A stretch of DNA of 40,853 nucleotides from Sulfurimonas sp. (GTDB taxonomy: Bacteria > Campylobacterota > Campylobacteria > Campylobacterales > Sulfurimonadaceae): contig JAQTWZ010000014.1 of assembly GCA_028689055.1 (NCBI GenBank), positions 4,178 to 45,030 on the forward strand, read 5' to 3'. Positions 1-9,962 of this stretch are shown one piece after another (position 1 is the first letter of the stretch; each line of letters opens with the position of its first letter). The notes below the pieces were generated by a model. It had not been told where the DNA came from and ran no database searches. It saw only the letters and a program-made list of their open reading frames with translations. The translations under genes were made by a program, and so were the position numbers.

Positions 1-30
1 CCTTTCAACTAATCCATAACTTTTTTTAAT

Positions 31-36
31 TATAAT
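31..36 (+). promoter_or_regulatory. -10 box of the WD40 gene
   Basis: A perfect TATAAT follows a T-rich tract and lies 28 bp before the ATG at 65. A start point near 42-44 would leave a leader of about 22 nt. No -35 box is evident, which is usual for Campylobacterota sigma-70 promoters. Confidence 0.6.
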
Positions 37-64
37 GTTTAAATCTTGAGACAAATGGTTTGCT

Positions 65-2200
65 ATGCCCAAAATATACCCTTACACAAAAGAACGTTCC
101 GAAATAATAAGTTTTAATCGCCTCAATAAAAGTTCTTTAGCTTTTGCAACAAAGTATAGTGGTGCTAAGATTTTAGATATACACAAACACACTACTATTC
201 TCAAACTTGTGCACAAAGAATTAGGTTCTCTAACTACCGCTATTTGTTTCAGCCGAGATGCTAAAATGATGGCTTTTGCCAATACAAACATCATTTATGT
301 GGTAGATTTGGAGACAAAAGGGCTTGTTAAAAATATAAAAATACCCAACGAAAAGATAGAACTACTCAGCTTCTGCCCTACATCTACCTATGTCATCGCA
401 GGAACAGATTGCGGGAGAGTATATCAATATAGATATAACCACTCAGCAATACTATCTCGTCTGTGTTCTTTTCCTCATAAAGCCAGAGATACTAAGTATA
501 ATTTTGTAAGTTCATTTGCTATGCATAATGATAAACTTGCTTGCTCTGGGCAAGGGGGTGCTATTTTTCTTATAGATTTACATTCAAAAATTCAAAGAGA
601 TGTCTTAATAGAGCAGGGGAGTAGAGTGAATGCTCTGTGTTTTATAGATGAAAATACCCTTATTAGCGCGAATATTGACGGGGATGTAATTGTTCACTCA
701 CTACAAAATCTCCAAGAACTCAAGCGCATAGACGCACCTTTTAAAAATATACAAGATATTGTTCAAACACCTAACCGTGATTACGTTATAGTAAGCGGCG
801 ATACAAACTATGTGGCTCTTTTAGATATCAAAAAAGGCAAAGTAGCCCATGCAAAATATATAACGTTTGAGAAAAAAGTAAATAAAATCACCCTTTTGCA
901 TGATGAGTCCCTTTTTGTAGCCTTAGAAGACTCCGAAATTCTTAATGTTAAACTTCCAAATAGGGAGGAACTGAAAGAGCTTGTGATGAAAAATGCTCTT
1001 TATGAGGCCTATAGGCTCATAGAAAATGAACCTATTCTTGATGCTACTATCGAATATAAACTTTTAGAAAAACGCTACAAAGATATCTATAAAGAAGCTC
1101 TAAATGCACTCATCAACCAAAATCTAACAACTGCTCAGCAATGTATTGCTCCTCTTAAAGGCATACGCTCTAAAGAACGTGAAATTTCTAATCTATTCAA
1201 AGCATTTGAGCATTTTAATCGATTCAAAATTCTCTATTCAGAGAAAAAATATGCACTCTGTTTTGCAATGTGTTCAAAATACGAGGCGCTTAAACAAACC
1301 CCTTTATATGAAAAAATTGAAGAGGCATGGCGAGAAAGCTTTAAAAATGCTTATAAATATCTTTCCGTTAATGATACACAAAGTGCCAAAGCACTCCTGC
1401 ACGAATATCTCACTGTTTTAAATAAACGCGAGATTATCAAACTCCTTTTAGAACAAGATAATGATTTCATGAGCTTTTTACGCGCAGTTGAAGCAAATGA
1501 TTTTCAAACAGTGGATGAACTCAGCCATACAAACAAAATATTTTTAGAAGCACCTACCTACATAAGTCTCAATCAAAGTATAGAAAAAAATATCAAAAAG
1601 ATAGAGCGTTTCATTAAACAAGGAGAGTTACAAAAGGCGAAAGAACATCTTAAACTCTTTAAAAACAGCTCTTTTATGCAAGAAGAGCTCAAGAGACTTA
1701 TTGCAAGTTTGAACGCTATGATACGCCTGCAAAATGCATATAAATCGAATAATTTAAAAACTTGTTATGAGATACTTGATACAAATAAAAGCTTAAACGC
1801 AAGTAAATTAGGGATACTTTTAAACAAACGCTGGGCTTTGCTTGTAAGTAAATGTGAAGAGTATGCGCTTCAAGGAGACGCAAAAAGTATCAAGTTAGCT
1901 TTGGCAAATCTCATCAGTATCAGTACGAGAACAGACAAAATAGGTGACTTACTTCGTGTAAGTTTTCAATCAAAAATAAAAGCATCACTTTTTGCAAAAA
2001 ACTATACGAGCGCACATAATATCATCTACTCCTACATAGATATATTTGGAAACGATAATGAAATGAAATCTTTGATGAAAACGTATGAATATCTCTCTTC
2101 ACAAAAGCTTGCGATAACTTTTGAACAAGGAGAAAGAACACCAAGGGATGCGTGGTTAAGCTCAGAACTTATTATGGAGTTTTCCAAAACTATTTCATGA
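65..2200 (+). CDS. WD40-repeat / helical-repeat protein of unknown role
   Basis: The 711-residue product has two parts. Residues about 1-305 contain repeated beta-strand units ending in motifs such as YVVDLET and VYQY, which look like WD40 beta-propeller blades. From about residue 308 it becomes almost entirely helical, with repeating amphipathic units such as ALYEAYRLI and AKEHLKLF, suggesting an alpha-solenoid. There is no signal peptide or membrane segment, so it is probably cytoplasmic and acts as a scaffold. An in-frame TGA at 47-49 limits the start to the ATG at 65; no good Shine-Dalgarno is visible. The 3' end overlaps the end of fliI by 11 bp in convergent orientation. The function is unknown; the propeller-plus-solenoid layout resembles trafficking coat proteins in outline only. 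It lacks the export signal expected of a NapL-type WD40 protein. Confidence 0.85.
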   Translation: MPKIYPYTKERSEIISFNRLNKSSLAFATKYSGAKILDIHKHTTILKLVHKELGSLTTAICFSRDAKMMAFANTNIIYVVDLETKGLVKNIKIPNEKIELLSFCPTSTYVIAGTDCGRVYQYRYNHSAILSRLCSFPHKARDTKYNFVSSFAMHNDKLACSGQGGAIFLIDLHSKIQRDVLIEQGSRVNALCFIDENTLISANIDGDVIVHSLQNLQELKRIDAPFKNIQDIVQTPNRDYVIVSGDTNYVALLDIKKGKVAHAKYITFEKKVNKITLLHDESLFVALEDSEILNVKLPNREELKELVMKNALYEAYRLIENEPILDATIEYKLLEKRYKDIYKEALNALINQNLTTAQQCIAPLKGIRSKEREISNLFKAFEHFNRFKILYSEKKYALCFAMCSKYEALKQTPLYEKIEEAWRESFKNAYKYLSVNDTQSAKALLHEYLTVLNKREIIKLLLEQDNDFMSFLRAVEANDFQTVDELSHTNKIFLEAPTYISLNQSIEKNIKKIERFIKQGELQKAKEHLKLFKNSSFMQEELKRLIASLNAMIRLQNAYKSNNLKTCYEILDTNKSLNASKLGILLNKRWALLVSKCEEYALQGDAKSIKLALANLISISTRTDKIGDLLRVSFQSKIKASLFAKNYTSAHNIIYSYIDIFGNDNEMKSLMKTYEYLSSQKLAITFEQGERTPRDAWLSSELIMEFSKTIS

Positions 2201-3494
2201 TTTCAACAAGTGTATTGAGTGTGTCTTCAAAAGGGATTTGTAAGGTTGATTTTTGTGTTAAAAACGCTTCCATATCCTCTTTTTTGGCGATTGCTTTGTC
2301 GAGTTCTTGATCACTGCCTTTTGTATATGCACCGATACGGATCAGGACGTCGTTTTCTTTGAGCAGTGTATGGTAACGCCTAAACTTCATCACCGAGTTT
2401 AGGTGCTCATCACTGATAAGATCATTCATAACTCTTGAAGCAGAATTGAGTACATGAATAGGCGGATAGATACCAAAATCGGTAAGCTCACGAGAGAGGA
2501 CGATATGACCGTCCAAAATAGAACGAGACTGATCGGCGATAGGGTCGCTCATGTCATCACCCTCTATGAGAACGGTAAAAAAAGCAGTAATAGAACCTTT
2601 GCCGTCTTCTTTTCCTGCACGCTCCATGAGCTGCGGTAATAACGTCAAAGAAGAGGGCGGATACCCTTTTGAGGTCGGCGGTTCACCCAAAGCCAAGCCG
2701 ATTTCTCTTTGTGCCATAGCAAAACGCGTCACGGAGTCCATGATAAAAAGAACATCCAGTCCTTGATCTTTGAAGTATTCAGCCACGCTCATCGCGGCAA
2801 AAGCACCGTATTTTCTCATGAGCGGAGAGTCATCACTTGTTGCAGCTATGATAACCGTGTTTTCGAGGTTGCCTCCGAGATTTTTTTGGATAAACTCAGG
2901 AACTTCACGACCACGCTCACCTATGAGTGCAACAACTTTTATAGGTGCATCTGCTCCGCGGACAATCATCCCCATAAGCGTTGATTTACCGACACCGCTT
3001 CCTGCAAATATACCTAGTTTCTGACCTTTGCCGCATGTCAAAAGTCCATCTATGCTTTTGATACCTACACTAAAAACTTCATCAATCATGCCGCGTTTCA
3101 TGGGCGCTATAGGCGCTTTGATGATGGGGGAAAGTTTAGAGTTGTTGATATTGCCTTTGCCGTCTATAGGCTGCATAAAAGGGTTTACAACACGCCCCAA
3201 GAGAGATTCACCTACTGGAATATTTAAACCCGTTGAGTCCAAAAATACTCTATCCCCCGAACAAAATCCCTCCACAAAACTAAAGGGTGTGATAAAAAAA
3301 GTCGCGCCATCTATCTCTGTCACCATCCCTATAGTCTCTTGAGCCGTTGCGTTTGAGACAATTCTTACCATATCGCTGATACTGACTTTGAGACCTGTAG
3401 CGGTAACAATAGTTGCGTTTATCTTGACAACCTCTCCAAAGGCTACAGAGTAATCTTTGGAGGAGAGTTTTTCTTTGAGGGATTTGAGTGGCAT
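2190..3494 (-). CDS. fliI: Flagellar export ATPase FliI
   Basis: The 434-residue protein is the cytoplasmic ATPase of the flagellar type III export apparatus, a relative of the F1 beta subunit that works with FliH and FliJ. The Walker A motif GSGVGKST is at residues 165-172, the Walker B aspartate is D253 in LFIMDSVTR, and the conserved block GEPPTSKGYPPS follows. Length is normal for the family. FliI is favoured over a virulence secretion ATPase because no injectisome genes are nearby, although no other flagellar gene is in the window either. It is the last gene of the minus-strand run ksgA-rnj-folE-fliI and begins 11 bp after the folE stop, so it is likely co-transcribed. Its own ribosome site is weak. 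Confidence 0.95.
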   Translation of the reverse strand: MPLKSLKEKLSSKDYSVAFGEVVKINATIVTATGLKVSISDMVRIVSNATAQETIGMVTEIDGATFFITPFSFVEGFCSGDRVFLDSTGLNIPVGESLLGRVVNPFMQPIDGKGNINNSKLSPIIKAPIAPMKRGMIDEVFSVGIKSIDGLLTCGKGQKLGIFAGSGVGKSTLMGMIVRGADAPIKVVALIGERGREVPEFIQKNLGGNLENTVIIAATSDDSPLMRKYGAFAAMSVAEYFKDQGLDVLFIMDSVTRFAMAQREIGLALGEPPTSKGYPPSSLTLLPQLMERAGKEDGKGSITAFFTVLIEGDDMSDPIADQSRSILDGHIVLSRELTDFGIYPPIHVLNSASRVMNDLISDEHLNSVMKFRRYHTLLKENDVLIRIGAYTKGSDQELDKAIAKKEDMEAFLTQKSTLQIPFEDTLNTLVEIMK

Positions 3495-3505
3495 TTCAGG
3501 AGTGC

Positions 3506-4087
3506 CTAGTATCTCGTCCCGGTTGGGGAGTTGATGAGGGAGAAAAATTCACTTCTGGTTTTTTCGTCTTTTTTAAAAAGACCGCGAAGCGCTGAAGATG
3601 TCGTTGTAGAGTTGATTTTTTCCACACCTCGCATCTCCATACACATATGTCGTGCTTGGATGACAACTGCCACGCCTTTTGGTTCTATCGTGCTCATGAT
3701 GGCATCGGCAATCTGTTCTGTGAGTTGTTCCTGAATCTGCATACGACGTGCAAAAACGTTCACCACGCGTGGTATCTTAGAGAGGCCGACTACCTTGCCA
3801 TCTGGGATATACGCCACATGAACACGCCCGATAATAGGCAATAAGTGGTGTTCACATGTCGAATAGAATTCGATATCTTTGATAAGTACCATCTCATCGT
3901 TACTGCTTGTAAAAAGTGCTTTTTCTAAAATCTCTTTTGGATTTTCTTTGTAGCCGCCAAATATAAACTCGTAAGCTTTTCTCACACGCTTTGGAGTCTC
4001 CAAAAGCCCTTCTCGCTCAGGATTTTCTCCGACATGCAACATCATGCTTTTTACTGCGTTTTCAAAGTCCAAATCTTCTTTTTTCAC
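3506..4087 (-). CDS. folE: GTP cyclohydrolase I
   Basis: The 193-residue enzyme converts GTP to 7,8-dihydroneopterin triphosphate, the entry step to folate and also to the queuosine precursor made for QueF, which is encoded at 26.7 kb. Zinc ligands are visible: C78 and H81 in the STCEHH block and C149 in HMCMEMRGV. The start is a GTG at 4085-4087 with AAGGA six bases upstream. It sits 12 bp downstream of rnj and 11 bp upstream of fliI in one tight run. Nothing looks unusual. Confidence 0.96.
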   Translation of the reverse strand: MKKEDLDFENAVKSMMLHVGENPEREGLLETPKRVRKAYEFIFGGYKENPKEILEKALFTSSNDEMVLIKDIEFYSTCEHHLLPIIGRVHVAYIPDGKVVGLSKIPRVVNVFARRMQIQEQLTEQIADAIMSTIEPKGVAVVIQARHMCMEMRGVEKINSTTTSSALRGLFKKDEKTRSEFFSLINSPTGTRY

Positions 4088-4099
4088 ACTTTGTCCTTT

Positions 4100-6076
4100 T
4101 TATGATACAAATACGTGAGGTACTATAAGAGGATATTTTTTCATTTTTCTATAGATATGTTTTCTTACAACTTGGCGCAAATCGTTCTCAAGCGCTCTTG
4201 GATTTTCTATCATACCTTCTTTGAGATGAAGCAAGAAGTGCTCTAAAATATCTTCCATCTCTTTTGCAAAAGCTTTGTCTTTTCTATCCGCAACAAGACC
4301 AAACGTAGTAACTTTAGGTTTATCTATCATTTTTGAGTGTTTACCATCAACCTGAGCAACGATCATAACAATACCATCAGTCGCAAGCTTTTGACGATCA
4401 AGTACGATGTCATCCTCGATTTGATGGTTATTTTGGTTGTCGATATATGTTTTACCCGTTTTGACTGTTTTGACTTTTCTCATATATTTCGGTGCAACTT
4501 CTATCTGTTCACCGTCTGTCATGAGAATAATATTTCTCTCAGGAATACCACACATCATTCCCGTCTCTTTATGCTTCATAACATGGTTGTACTCACCGTG
4601 AATCGGTAAAAAGAATTTAGGATTTACTAAACGCAGCATGAGCTTCTGCTCTTCCATGGAAGCGTGACCTGAAACGTGGATATCTCTATCTGTTGCAACT
4701 CTTGCACCTGCACGCTGGAGATGATTTAACATTCCCGAGATAGAACCTTCATTCCCCGGAATAGCACGGGAAGAGAGTATTACAAGATCTGTCGGCTTGA
4801 TTTTGATATGTCTGTGTTCACCTATAGACATTCTAAAAAGTGCCGAATTTGGTTCACCTTGTGAGCCTGTTGTAACGATAAGAACTTCTTTATCATTACA
4901 ATGTGCAACCTCTTCGGCATCAATAAAGATATTTTTAGGAAATTTCAAATAATCATACTGCATCGCAACTTCAAGATTTCTCTCCATAGAACGCCCGATT
5001 ACACACACTTTACGGCCATATTTGATACCGTACTGGATAGCTTGTTGTACACGGTGAATGTTTGAACTAAATGTTGAGAGAAGGACTCTTCCTTCTGCTT
5101 TTGAAAATATACGATCCAATGCAGGAGCAACACTGAGTTCCGAAGGAGTTGCTACAGTGTTATAGGAGTTTGTAGAGTCACTTAAAAGACATAAAACACC
5201 TTTTTCTCCATAAGCTGCAAGTCTGTGTAAGTCTGCCGTATATCCATCAACCGGAGTATAATCTATCTTAAAGTCACCCGTGTGGATAATCGTTCCCGCA
5301 TCCGTGGTAATTGCCACTGAAGAGGAGTCGATGATAGAGTGCGTCATGTGCATCCATTCTACTTCAAAATCATTTCCAATTTTATAAACAACTCTTTTTT
5401 CGATAGGATTGAAATATTTTCTATGGTCCGAAATATGGTGTTCATCAAACTTATTGCCAATCATCGCAAGAGGAAGCGGTGTGCCATAGATAGGAAACTG
5501 CATCTCTTTATAAAGATACGGCATCGCCCCGATATGATCCTCATGAGCGTGTGTGATGATAACACCGACTATCTTATGTTTTATTTCACGCAGATAAGTG
5601 AAATCAGGGATAAGAATATCCACACCGTGCATATCTTCATCAGGGAAACTCATACCGACGTCGATAAGAATCGCCTCTTTTTCTGTCTCAAAAACAGCTA
5701 TATTACCACCGATTTCACCCAAACCTCCCAGAGGAGTGATACGCACTTTTGCGTTTGAATTGAGATCAAGTTTATAGTGAGGGTTGAGTCTTTGTTTGTG
5801 TGCTTCTTGATTTTTTACAACAAAGTCTTTGAGAACTTCGTCTATAGGAGCACTTTGACGACGGTTACGGTTTTTACCGCTGTTTTTGTTGCGGTTTGCG
5901 TTTGCTGCGTTTGTGTTTGTGTTAGCACTTGCATTTGCAGGTCTAGCATTTGGAGCTTTTTCGCCTTCTACTCTTGGTGTATTTGGCTTGGGTCTGTTAT
6001 TTGGTCTTCTATTATTTGGTCTGCGATTAGCTGCGGGACTGCTATTGCCTTGTGTCCCTTGATTCTCTTCTGTCAT
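4100..6076 (-). CDS. rnj: Ribonuclease J
   Basis: The 658-residue metallo-beta-lactamase/beta-CASP nuclease combines endonuclease and 5'-3' exonuclease activity and is central to mRNA decay in organisms without RNase E. The metal-binding HAHEDH is at residues 176-181, and the DSTNSY and SGHAS blocks of the beta-CASP fold are present. The first ~105 residues are a disordered basic extension rich in Asn, Arg, Pro and Ala with short RRPNN repeats. A comparable N-terminal extension is known in Helicobacter pylori RNase J. The start ATG has AAAGGAG five bases upstream. The first 35 bp overlap the 3' end of ksgA, which implies translational coupling. Confidence 0.96.
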   Translation of the reverse strand: MTEENQGTQGNSSPAANRRPNNRRPNNRPKPNTPRVEGEKAPNARPANASANTNTNAANANRNKNSGKNRNRRQSAPIDEVLKDFVVKNQEAHKQRLNPHYKLDLNSNAKVRITPLGGLGEIGGNIAVFETEKEAILIDVGMSFPDEDMHGVDILIPDFTYLREIKHKIVGVIITHAHEDHIGAMPYLYKEMQFPIYGTPLPLAMIGNKFDEHHISDHRKYFNPIEKRVVYKIGNDFEVEWMHMTHSIIDSSSVAITTDAGTIIHTGDFKIDYTPVDGYTADLHRLAAYGEKGVLCLLSDSTNSYNTVATPSELSVAPALDRIFSKAEGRVLLSTFSSNIHRVQQAIQYGIKYGRKVCVIGRSMERNLEVAMQYDYLKFPKNIFIDAEEVAHCNDKEVLIVTTGSQGEPNSALFRMSIGEHRHIKIKPTDLVILSSRAIPGNEGSISGMLNHLQRAGARVATDRDIHVSGHASMEEQKLMLRLVNPKFFLPIHGEYNHVMKHKETGMMCGIPERNIILMTDGEQIEVAPKYMRKVKTVKTGKTYIDNQNNHQIEDDIVLDRQKLATDGIVMIVAQVDGKHSKMIDKPKVTTFGLVADRKDKAFAKEMEDILEHFLLHLKEGMIENPRALENDLRQVVRKHIYRKMKKYPLIVPHVFVS

Positions 6077-6866
6077 CCAAACTCCTTTGTATTTTTTTAT
6101 AGAGTTGGTGATAGTCTCCGGTTGCGACTTGATGAGGGCGTATCGTCAATGTAAGTTCCAGGTCCTGGAAAAATTCAGCCAAAGAGTTTTTGTCATATTT
6201 GGAAGAGAGGTTTTTTATAAGTGTCTTTCGAGGCTGCGAAAATGCAACTCTAAGCATATCCTCGAAATCCTTATCACTTCTATCACTTCTTTTTTCTATG
6301 AGAAAAACCGCAGAATCAACCTTTGGCTGAGGATCAAACGCAGTCGGAGGGACTTTAACAATAATGTTAGACTCCCCAATACTTTGAGTAATAATACTCA
6401 AAGCTCCAAAAACGCTATCACCAGAATCAGCACAAAATTTTTCTGCTACTTCAAGCTGTACCATTACAAGCATATTTTTACACATTGGATCTGCGAGTGC
6501 TTTTAGTATGATGTTTGTTGCTATATAATAGGGCAAATTTGCCACCAAATCATACGGCTCATCAATCAGGCTACTCTGCCAAGCTTCTAAAACATCTCCG
6601 CAGTGGATGCGGAGTCGCTTGGTAACGATCTCTTCTTTAAATGTGCTTTGTAACAGTTTACATAAATCGGTATCGACCTCAAAAGCTTCCACACTTTTGA
6701 CATCAACTAAAAATTTAGTTAAATCACCTAAGCCAGGTCCAATCTCAACGATTTTATTATCGTTCTTGGGCATCGCTTCGACGATTTTGCGCAAAACCCC
6801 TTCATCTTGAAGAAAATTCTGTCCGTACTTCTTTTTTGCAACTACGCTGTGTTTTTTCATAAACAT
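6042..6866 (-). CDS. rsmA: 16S rRNA (A1518/A1519) dimethyltransferase
   Basis: KsgA/RsmA dimethylates two adjacent adenines near the 3' end of 16S rRNA during small-subunit maturation. The 274-residue protein has the family N-terminus KKKYGQNFL, the SAM-binding EIGPGLGDL at 41-49 and the catalytic NLPYY at 110-114. Two start codons are possible, the ATG at 6866 and one six bases later, and neither has a good Shine-Dalgarno; I give the longer form. It is the first gene of the minus-strand run and its end overlaps rnj by 35 bp, so an rRNA-modifying enzyme and the main mRNA nuclease are co-expressed. Confidence 0.95.
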   Translation of the reverse strand: MFMKKHSVVAKKKYGQNFLQDEGVLRKIVEAMPKNDNKIVEIGPGLGDLTKFLVDVKSVEAFEVDTDLCKLLQSTFKEEIVTKRLRIHCGDVLEAWQSSLIDEPYDLVANLPYYIATNIILKALADPMCKNMLVMVQLEVAEKFCADSGDSVFGALSIITQSIGESNIIVKVPPTAFDPQPKVDSAVFLIEKRSDRSDKDFEDMLRVAFSQPRKTLIKNLSSKYDKNSLAEFFQDLELTLTIRPHQVATGDYHQLYKKIQRSLDDRRESRDTRQ

Positions 6867-6998
6867 GAGTGTAGTGTAATAATTCTTACATTAAGGTAAT
6901 ATTTATATAAGATTTTAAAATTTATCCTCTTTTTGTGTGAGGAGGCTTTGATACAAACTTTGTTATACTTTTGTAGATAACATATTTAGTGAGGGCTC

Positions 6999-9884
6999 AT
7001 GGGAGTTAAAAACATTTTTCTATCTTCTACTTTTTTTATCATGGCTAGCATAGCTTTTTATGGTGCTCATGCCTATAAAAATCATCAAATTTTGGAATAT
7101 AAACAAAAACAATTTAACTCTATCGCCACATCCGTGAGCAATGAAATATCGGCACTCATAGAAGAAAAAAACAACGCAACACTTGCTTTGGCGCTTGCGT
7201 TTACAGAAAATACTTCCTCTATGGTCTCTCTTTTTCAAAATAAAACTGCCAGAACATCTCTTTTGGATTTATCTTCACGAATACGCGATAATAGTGATTT
7301 TAAAAATATCTGGATCCAACTTATCGATAAAAACGGCAACAGTATCTCACGAAGCTGGGATGAGAGTAAAGATAATAACCTTACGCTTTTGAGAGAAGAT
7401 ATCAGAACTATGCTCAAAAAACCGGAGATTATGACAAGTTTGAGTGTGGGAAAATATGATTTGAGCTTTAAAGCAATGGTGCCGATATTTGATGAAAAAG
7501 GTCTCTTTATAGGCTTTATAGAAATCATCACTCACTTTAACTCCATAGCAAATAAGATTCAATCCAAAGGTTATGTGCCCCTCATAGTTGTAGATGAAAA
7601 ATACTCGCAGCATATAACAAAACCCTTTACACAGCAGTTTGTCTCGAACAATTATATTGCCAATAAAAATGCCGATGCTTCGCTTATGGAGTATCTTCGT
7701 ACAAAAGGACTGGAAAATTGCATAAGTAAGACCAATACTTATAAAGTAGATAAAGAGCTTGGATATCTTATTGTCAATTATCCGATTTTTGACGCGCAAG
7801 ACAAACCGATGGCGAATTTTTTGATATTTAAAAACTTAGATGAAATCGCACTTGAATCCATCGAAACAATAAAATCTATTGTAAATCTTCTGCTTATACT
7901 TTTTCTCTTAAGTATCTCTTTTATCTTTTATCTCCTCTCTAATAGTGATAAAACGCAGCAACATGAGCGAAGTCATTTGCGTATTGCTATTTTTACTGTT
8001 TTTTATCTTATCCTCGCCATATCGTACTATTTTTTACTCTCTTGGAACTATGCACAAAAAGAGAAAGAGTATCTACAGATTTATAATACCAATGTAGAAA
8101 AAGATTTTGCGATTATCTATGAAAAATATAGCGCTATCGCCAAAACAATGTACCAAACAACCATCAATAAACCAGAGGTTTTAGAACTTTTGGCTTTAGC
8201 TTACCAAAGTGATAATGAAAAAAATAGTTCCAGAAAAAAACTACATGAGCTTCTTGCGGTTGATTATGAGTTTCTCAAAAGTCATGAGCTCAAACAACTC
8301 CATTTTCATCTCAAAAATAACGAAAGTTTTTTAAGGTTTCATAGACCGCAAAGATATGGGGATGACTTAAGCCAAACGCGGGCAACTGTAGCGTGGGTAA
8401 ATGAAAATCACAAAGAACTCAGCGGTTTTGAGGAAGGACGCATCTACAACGGATTTCGCCATATTTACCCTCTTTTTCAAACGGACACTTACAATGAAAA
8501 AGAGTACCTCGGAAGCGTAGAAGTCTCTTTTAGTGCCTATCCGCTTTGTAAAGAGTTCACGAAATTTCATCATACAAAAACCGGTTTTATTATAGATAAA
8601 AATGCTATAGAGGAGAAAGTTTTCAGCAACGAACTCTCCAATTATATCAGAAGTCCTTTTTCTGATTTTTATTATGAAACAGATATCAAAAAACAGCTTG
8701 AGCACTCCTTTTTGCACTTTGACGAAACACTTTTGTTACAAAGTCCAAGCGCAGATGCACTCAACGATATGCTTATAAAAGGCAGACTTTTCTCTATTGG
8801 TTCTGCAGACAGACACACACTTTTTACTTTTATACCCGTAAAAAATCCTCTCACTCATAAAGTTTCTGCTGCGTTTATCTTGCAAACGGATGATACAATG
8901 TATAGTAATCTCAGAGATTACTTTACACTCTTTTTATTTCTTGGTCTCGCTGTTTTACTCTTTATTTTTCTCTCATTTTATAAAGAATACGAAAATATGC
9001 TCAAATTTAAATTTTTATCCCAAAAAACAAAAAAAATAATTGATCTGCAACAGACAATTTTAGTTATTACTGATACCAAAAAACTTATCGAAGCAAATCA
9101 AAAATTCTTGGACTTTACGGGATTTGATTCTTTGGAAGCTTTCAAAAAGTCTTATAACTGCGTTTGTGATCTTTTTGAACAAGATGATGATTTTTTCCAT
9201 CTCAAAAAAATAAAAAATGGCGCAAACTGGGTTGATGTCCTTGCAAAATTGCCTCAAAACAAATGTGTAGTTGCCATGCGCGATACTCAGGATGATAGAC
9301 ATGCTTTTAGCATCTCTATCAGTCAATATGATGACAATTACATACTCTCTTTCAATGATATCAGTGATACGATATTTCGCCATATGTCACTCAAAGAAAA
9401 AGTGCTCAAAGATAAGTTGACAGGAGCCTATAACAGAGAGTATTTTGAAAATATTTTTCCGCTTTTTCTACAAGAGAGTCAAAATAACGATTTACTTCTT
9501 GGAGTCGTCATCTTTGATATTGACCATTTTAAAGAGGTAAATGATACCTTTGGACACAATCGCGGCGATAGCGTACTTATAGAGTTGGCACGATATGTCC
9601 GCGCATCAATTCGTCAAGATGACGTGTTAGTGCGTTGGGGTGGGGAAGAGTTTGTGCTGCTCGTCAAAACAAAAACAACAAAAAATCTTTATGATGTCGC
9701 AGAGCTTGTGCGACAAACTATTGAACAGAGTTGTTTTGAAGAGGTAGAGAAACTTACCTGCAGTTTTGGGATTTCCATATATCAAGAAGGGGAAGATGTT
9801 TCACAAACTATAAACAGGGCGGATAAAGCTCTTTATATCGCAAAAGAGCAGGGAAGAAACAGAGTTGAGGAGTTTTATATCTAA
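6999..9884 (+). CDS. Membrane diguanylate cyclase with two sensor regions
   Basis: The 961-residue protein should make cyclic di-GMP in response to an external signal. From the N-terminus: a membrane helix at about 5-26, a periplasmic Cache-like region to about 290, membrane helices at about 291-314 and 329-349, a second extracytoplasmic region, a helix at about 640-662, a PAS-like domain at about 680-790, and a C-terminal GGDEF domain. The active site reads GGEEF at 881-885, a catalytically competent variant. RQDD lies five residues before it and matches the RxxD inhibitory site, so product feedback is expected. Two separate periplasmic sensor regions in one cyclase are less usual. The ATG follows GTGAGGG. 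The ligands are unknown. Confidence 0.9.
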   Translation: MGVKNIFLSSTFFIMASIAFYGAHAYKNHQILEYKQKQFNSIATSVSNEISALIEEKNNATLALALAFTENTSSMVSLFQNKTARTSLLDLSSRIRDNSDFKNIWIQLIDKNGNSISRSWDESKDNNLTLLREDIRTMLKKPEIMTSLSVGKYDLSFKAMVPIFDEKGLFIGFIEIITHFNSIANKIQSKGYVPLIVVDEKYSQHITKPFTQQFVSNNYIANKNADASLMEYLRTKGLENCISKTNTYKVDKELGYLIVNYPIFDAQDKPMANFLIFKNLDEIALESIETIKSIVNLLLILFLLSISFIFYLLSNSDKTQQHERSHLRIAIFTVFYLILAISYYFLLSWNYAQKEKEYLQIYNTNVEKDFAIIYEKYSAIAKTMYQTTINKPEVLELLALAYQSDNEKNSSRKKLHELLAVDYEFLKSHELKQLHFHLKNNESFLRFHRPQRYGDDLSQTRATVAWVNENHKELSGFEEGRIYNGFRHIYPLFQTDTYNEKEYLGSVEVSFSAYPLCKEFTKFHHTKTGFIIDKNAIEEKVFSNELSNYIRSPFSDFYYETDIKKQLEHSFLHFDETLLLQSPSADALNDMLIKGRLFSIGSADRHTLFTFIPVKNPLTHKVSAAFILQTDDTMYSNLRDYFTLFLFLGLAVLLFIFLSFYKEYENMLKFKFLSQKTKKIIDLQQTILVITDTKKLIEANQKFLDFTGFDSLEAFKKSYNCVCDLFEQDDDFFHLKKIKNGANWVDVLAKLPQNKCVVAMRDTQDDRHAFSISISQYDDNYILSFNDISDTIFRHMSLKEKVLKDKLTGAYNREYFENIFPLFLQESQNNDLLLGVVIFDIDHFKEVNDTFGHNRGDSVLIELARYVRASIRQDDVLVRWGGEEFVLLVKTKTTKNLYDVAELVRQTIEQSCFEEVEKLTCSFGISIYQEGEDVSQTINRADKALYIAKEQGRNRVEEFYI

Positions 9885-9895
9885 AACTCCTCAAC
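9864..9895 (+). terminator. 14-bp perfect hairpin over the cyclase stop codon
   Basis: GTTGAGGAGTTTTA and its exact reverse complement are separated by TATC. The stem includes the last codons and the TAA stop of the cyclase. There is no U-tract, so it is either an atypical terminator, possibly for both strands since a minus-strand gene converges here, or an RNA-stability element. Confidence 0.6.
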
Positions 9896-9962
9896 TGCTT
9901 AACAAATAACTGATCTTAGGCACTTCCTGCGAGAAGGAGCAAAGCCTATAAAGTGCATAAAA

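Noticed and set aside
65..2200. NapL-type WD40 protein of nitrate respiration
   Set aside because: It has no signal peptide and no nap genes nearby, and carries a long helical half.
7347..7799. 150-residue minus-strand frame opposite the cyclase
   Set aside because: It is a shadow of a well-supported gene, with no ribosome site, unnatural composition and no recognisable domain. Other long antisense frames were dismissed likewise.
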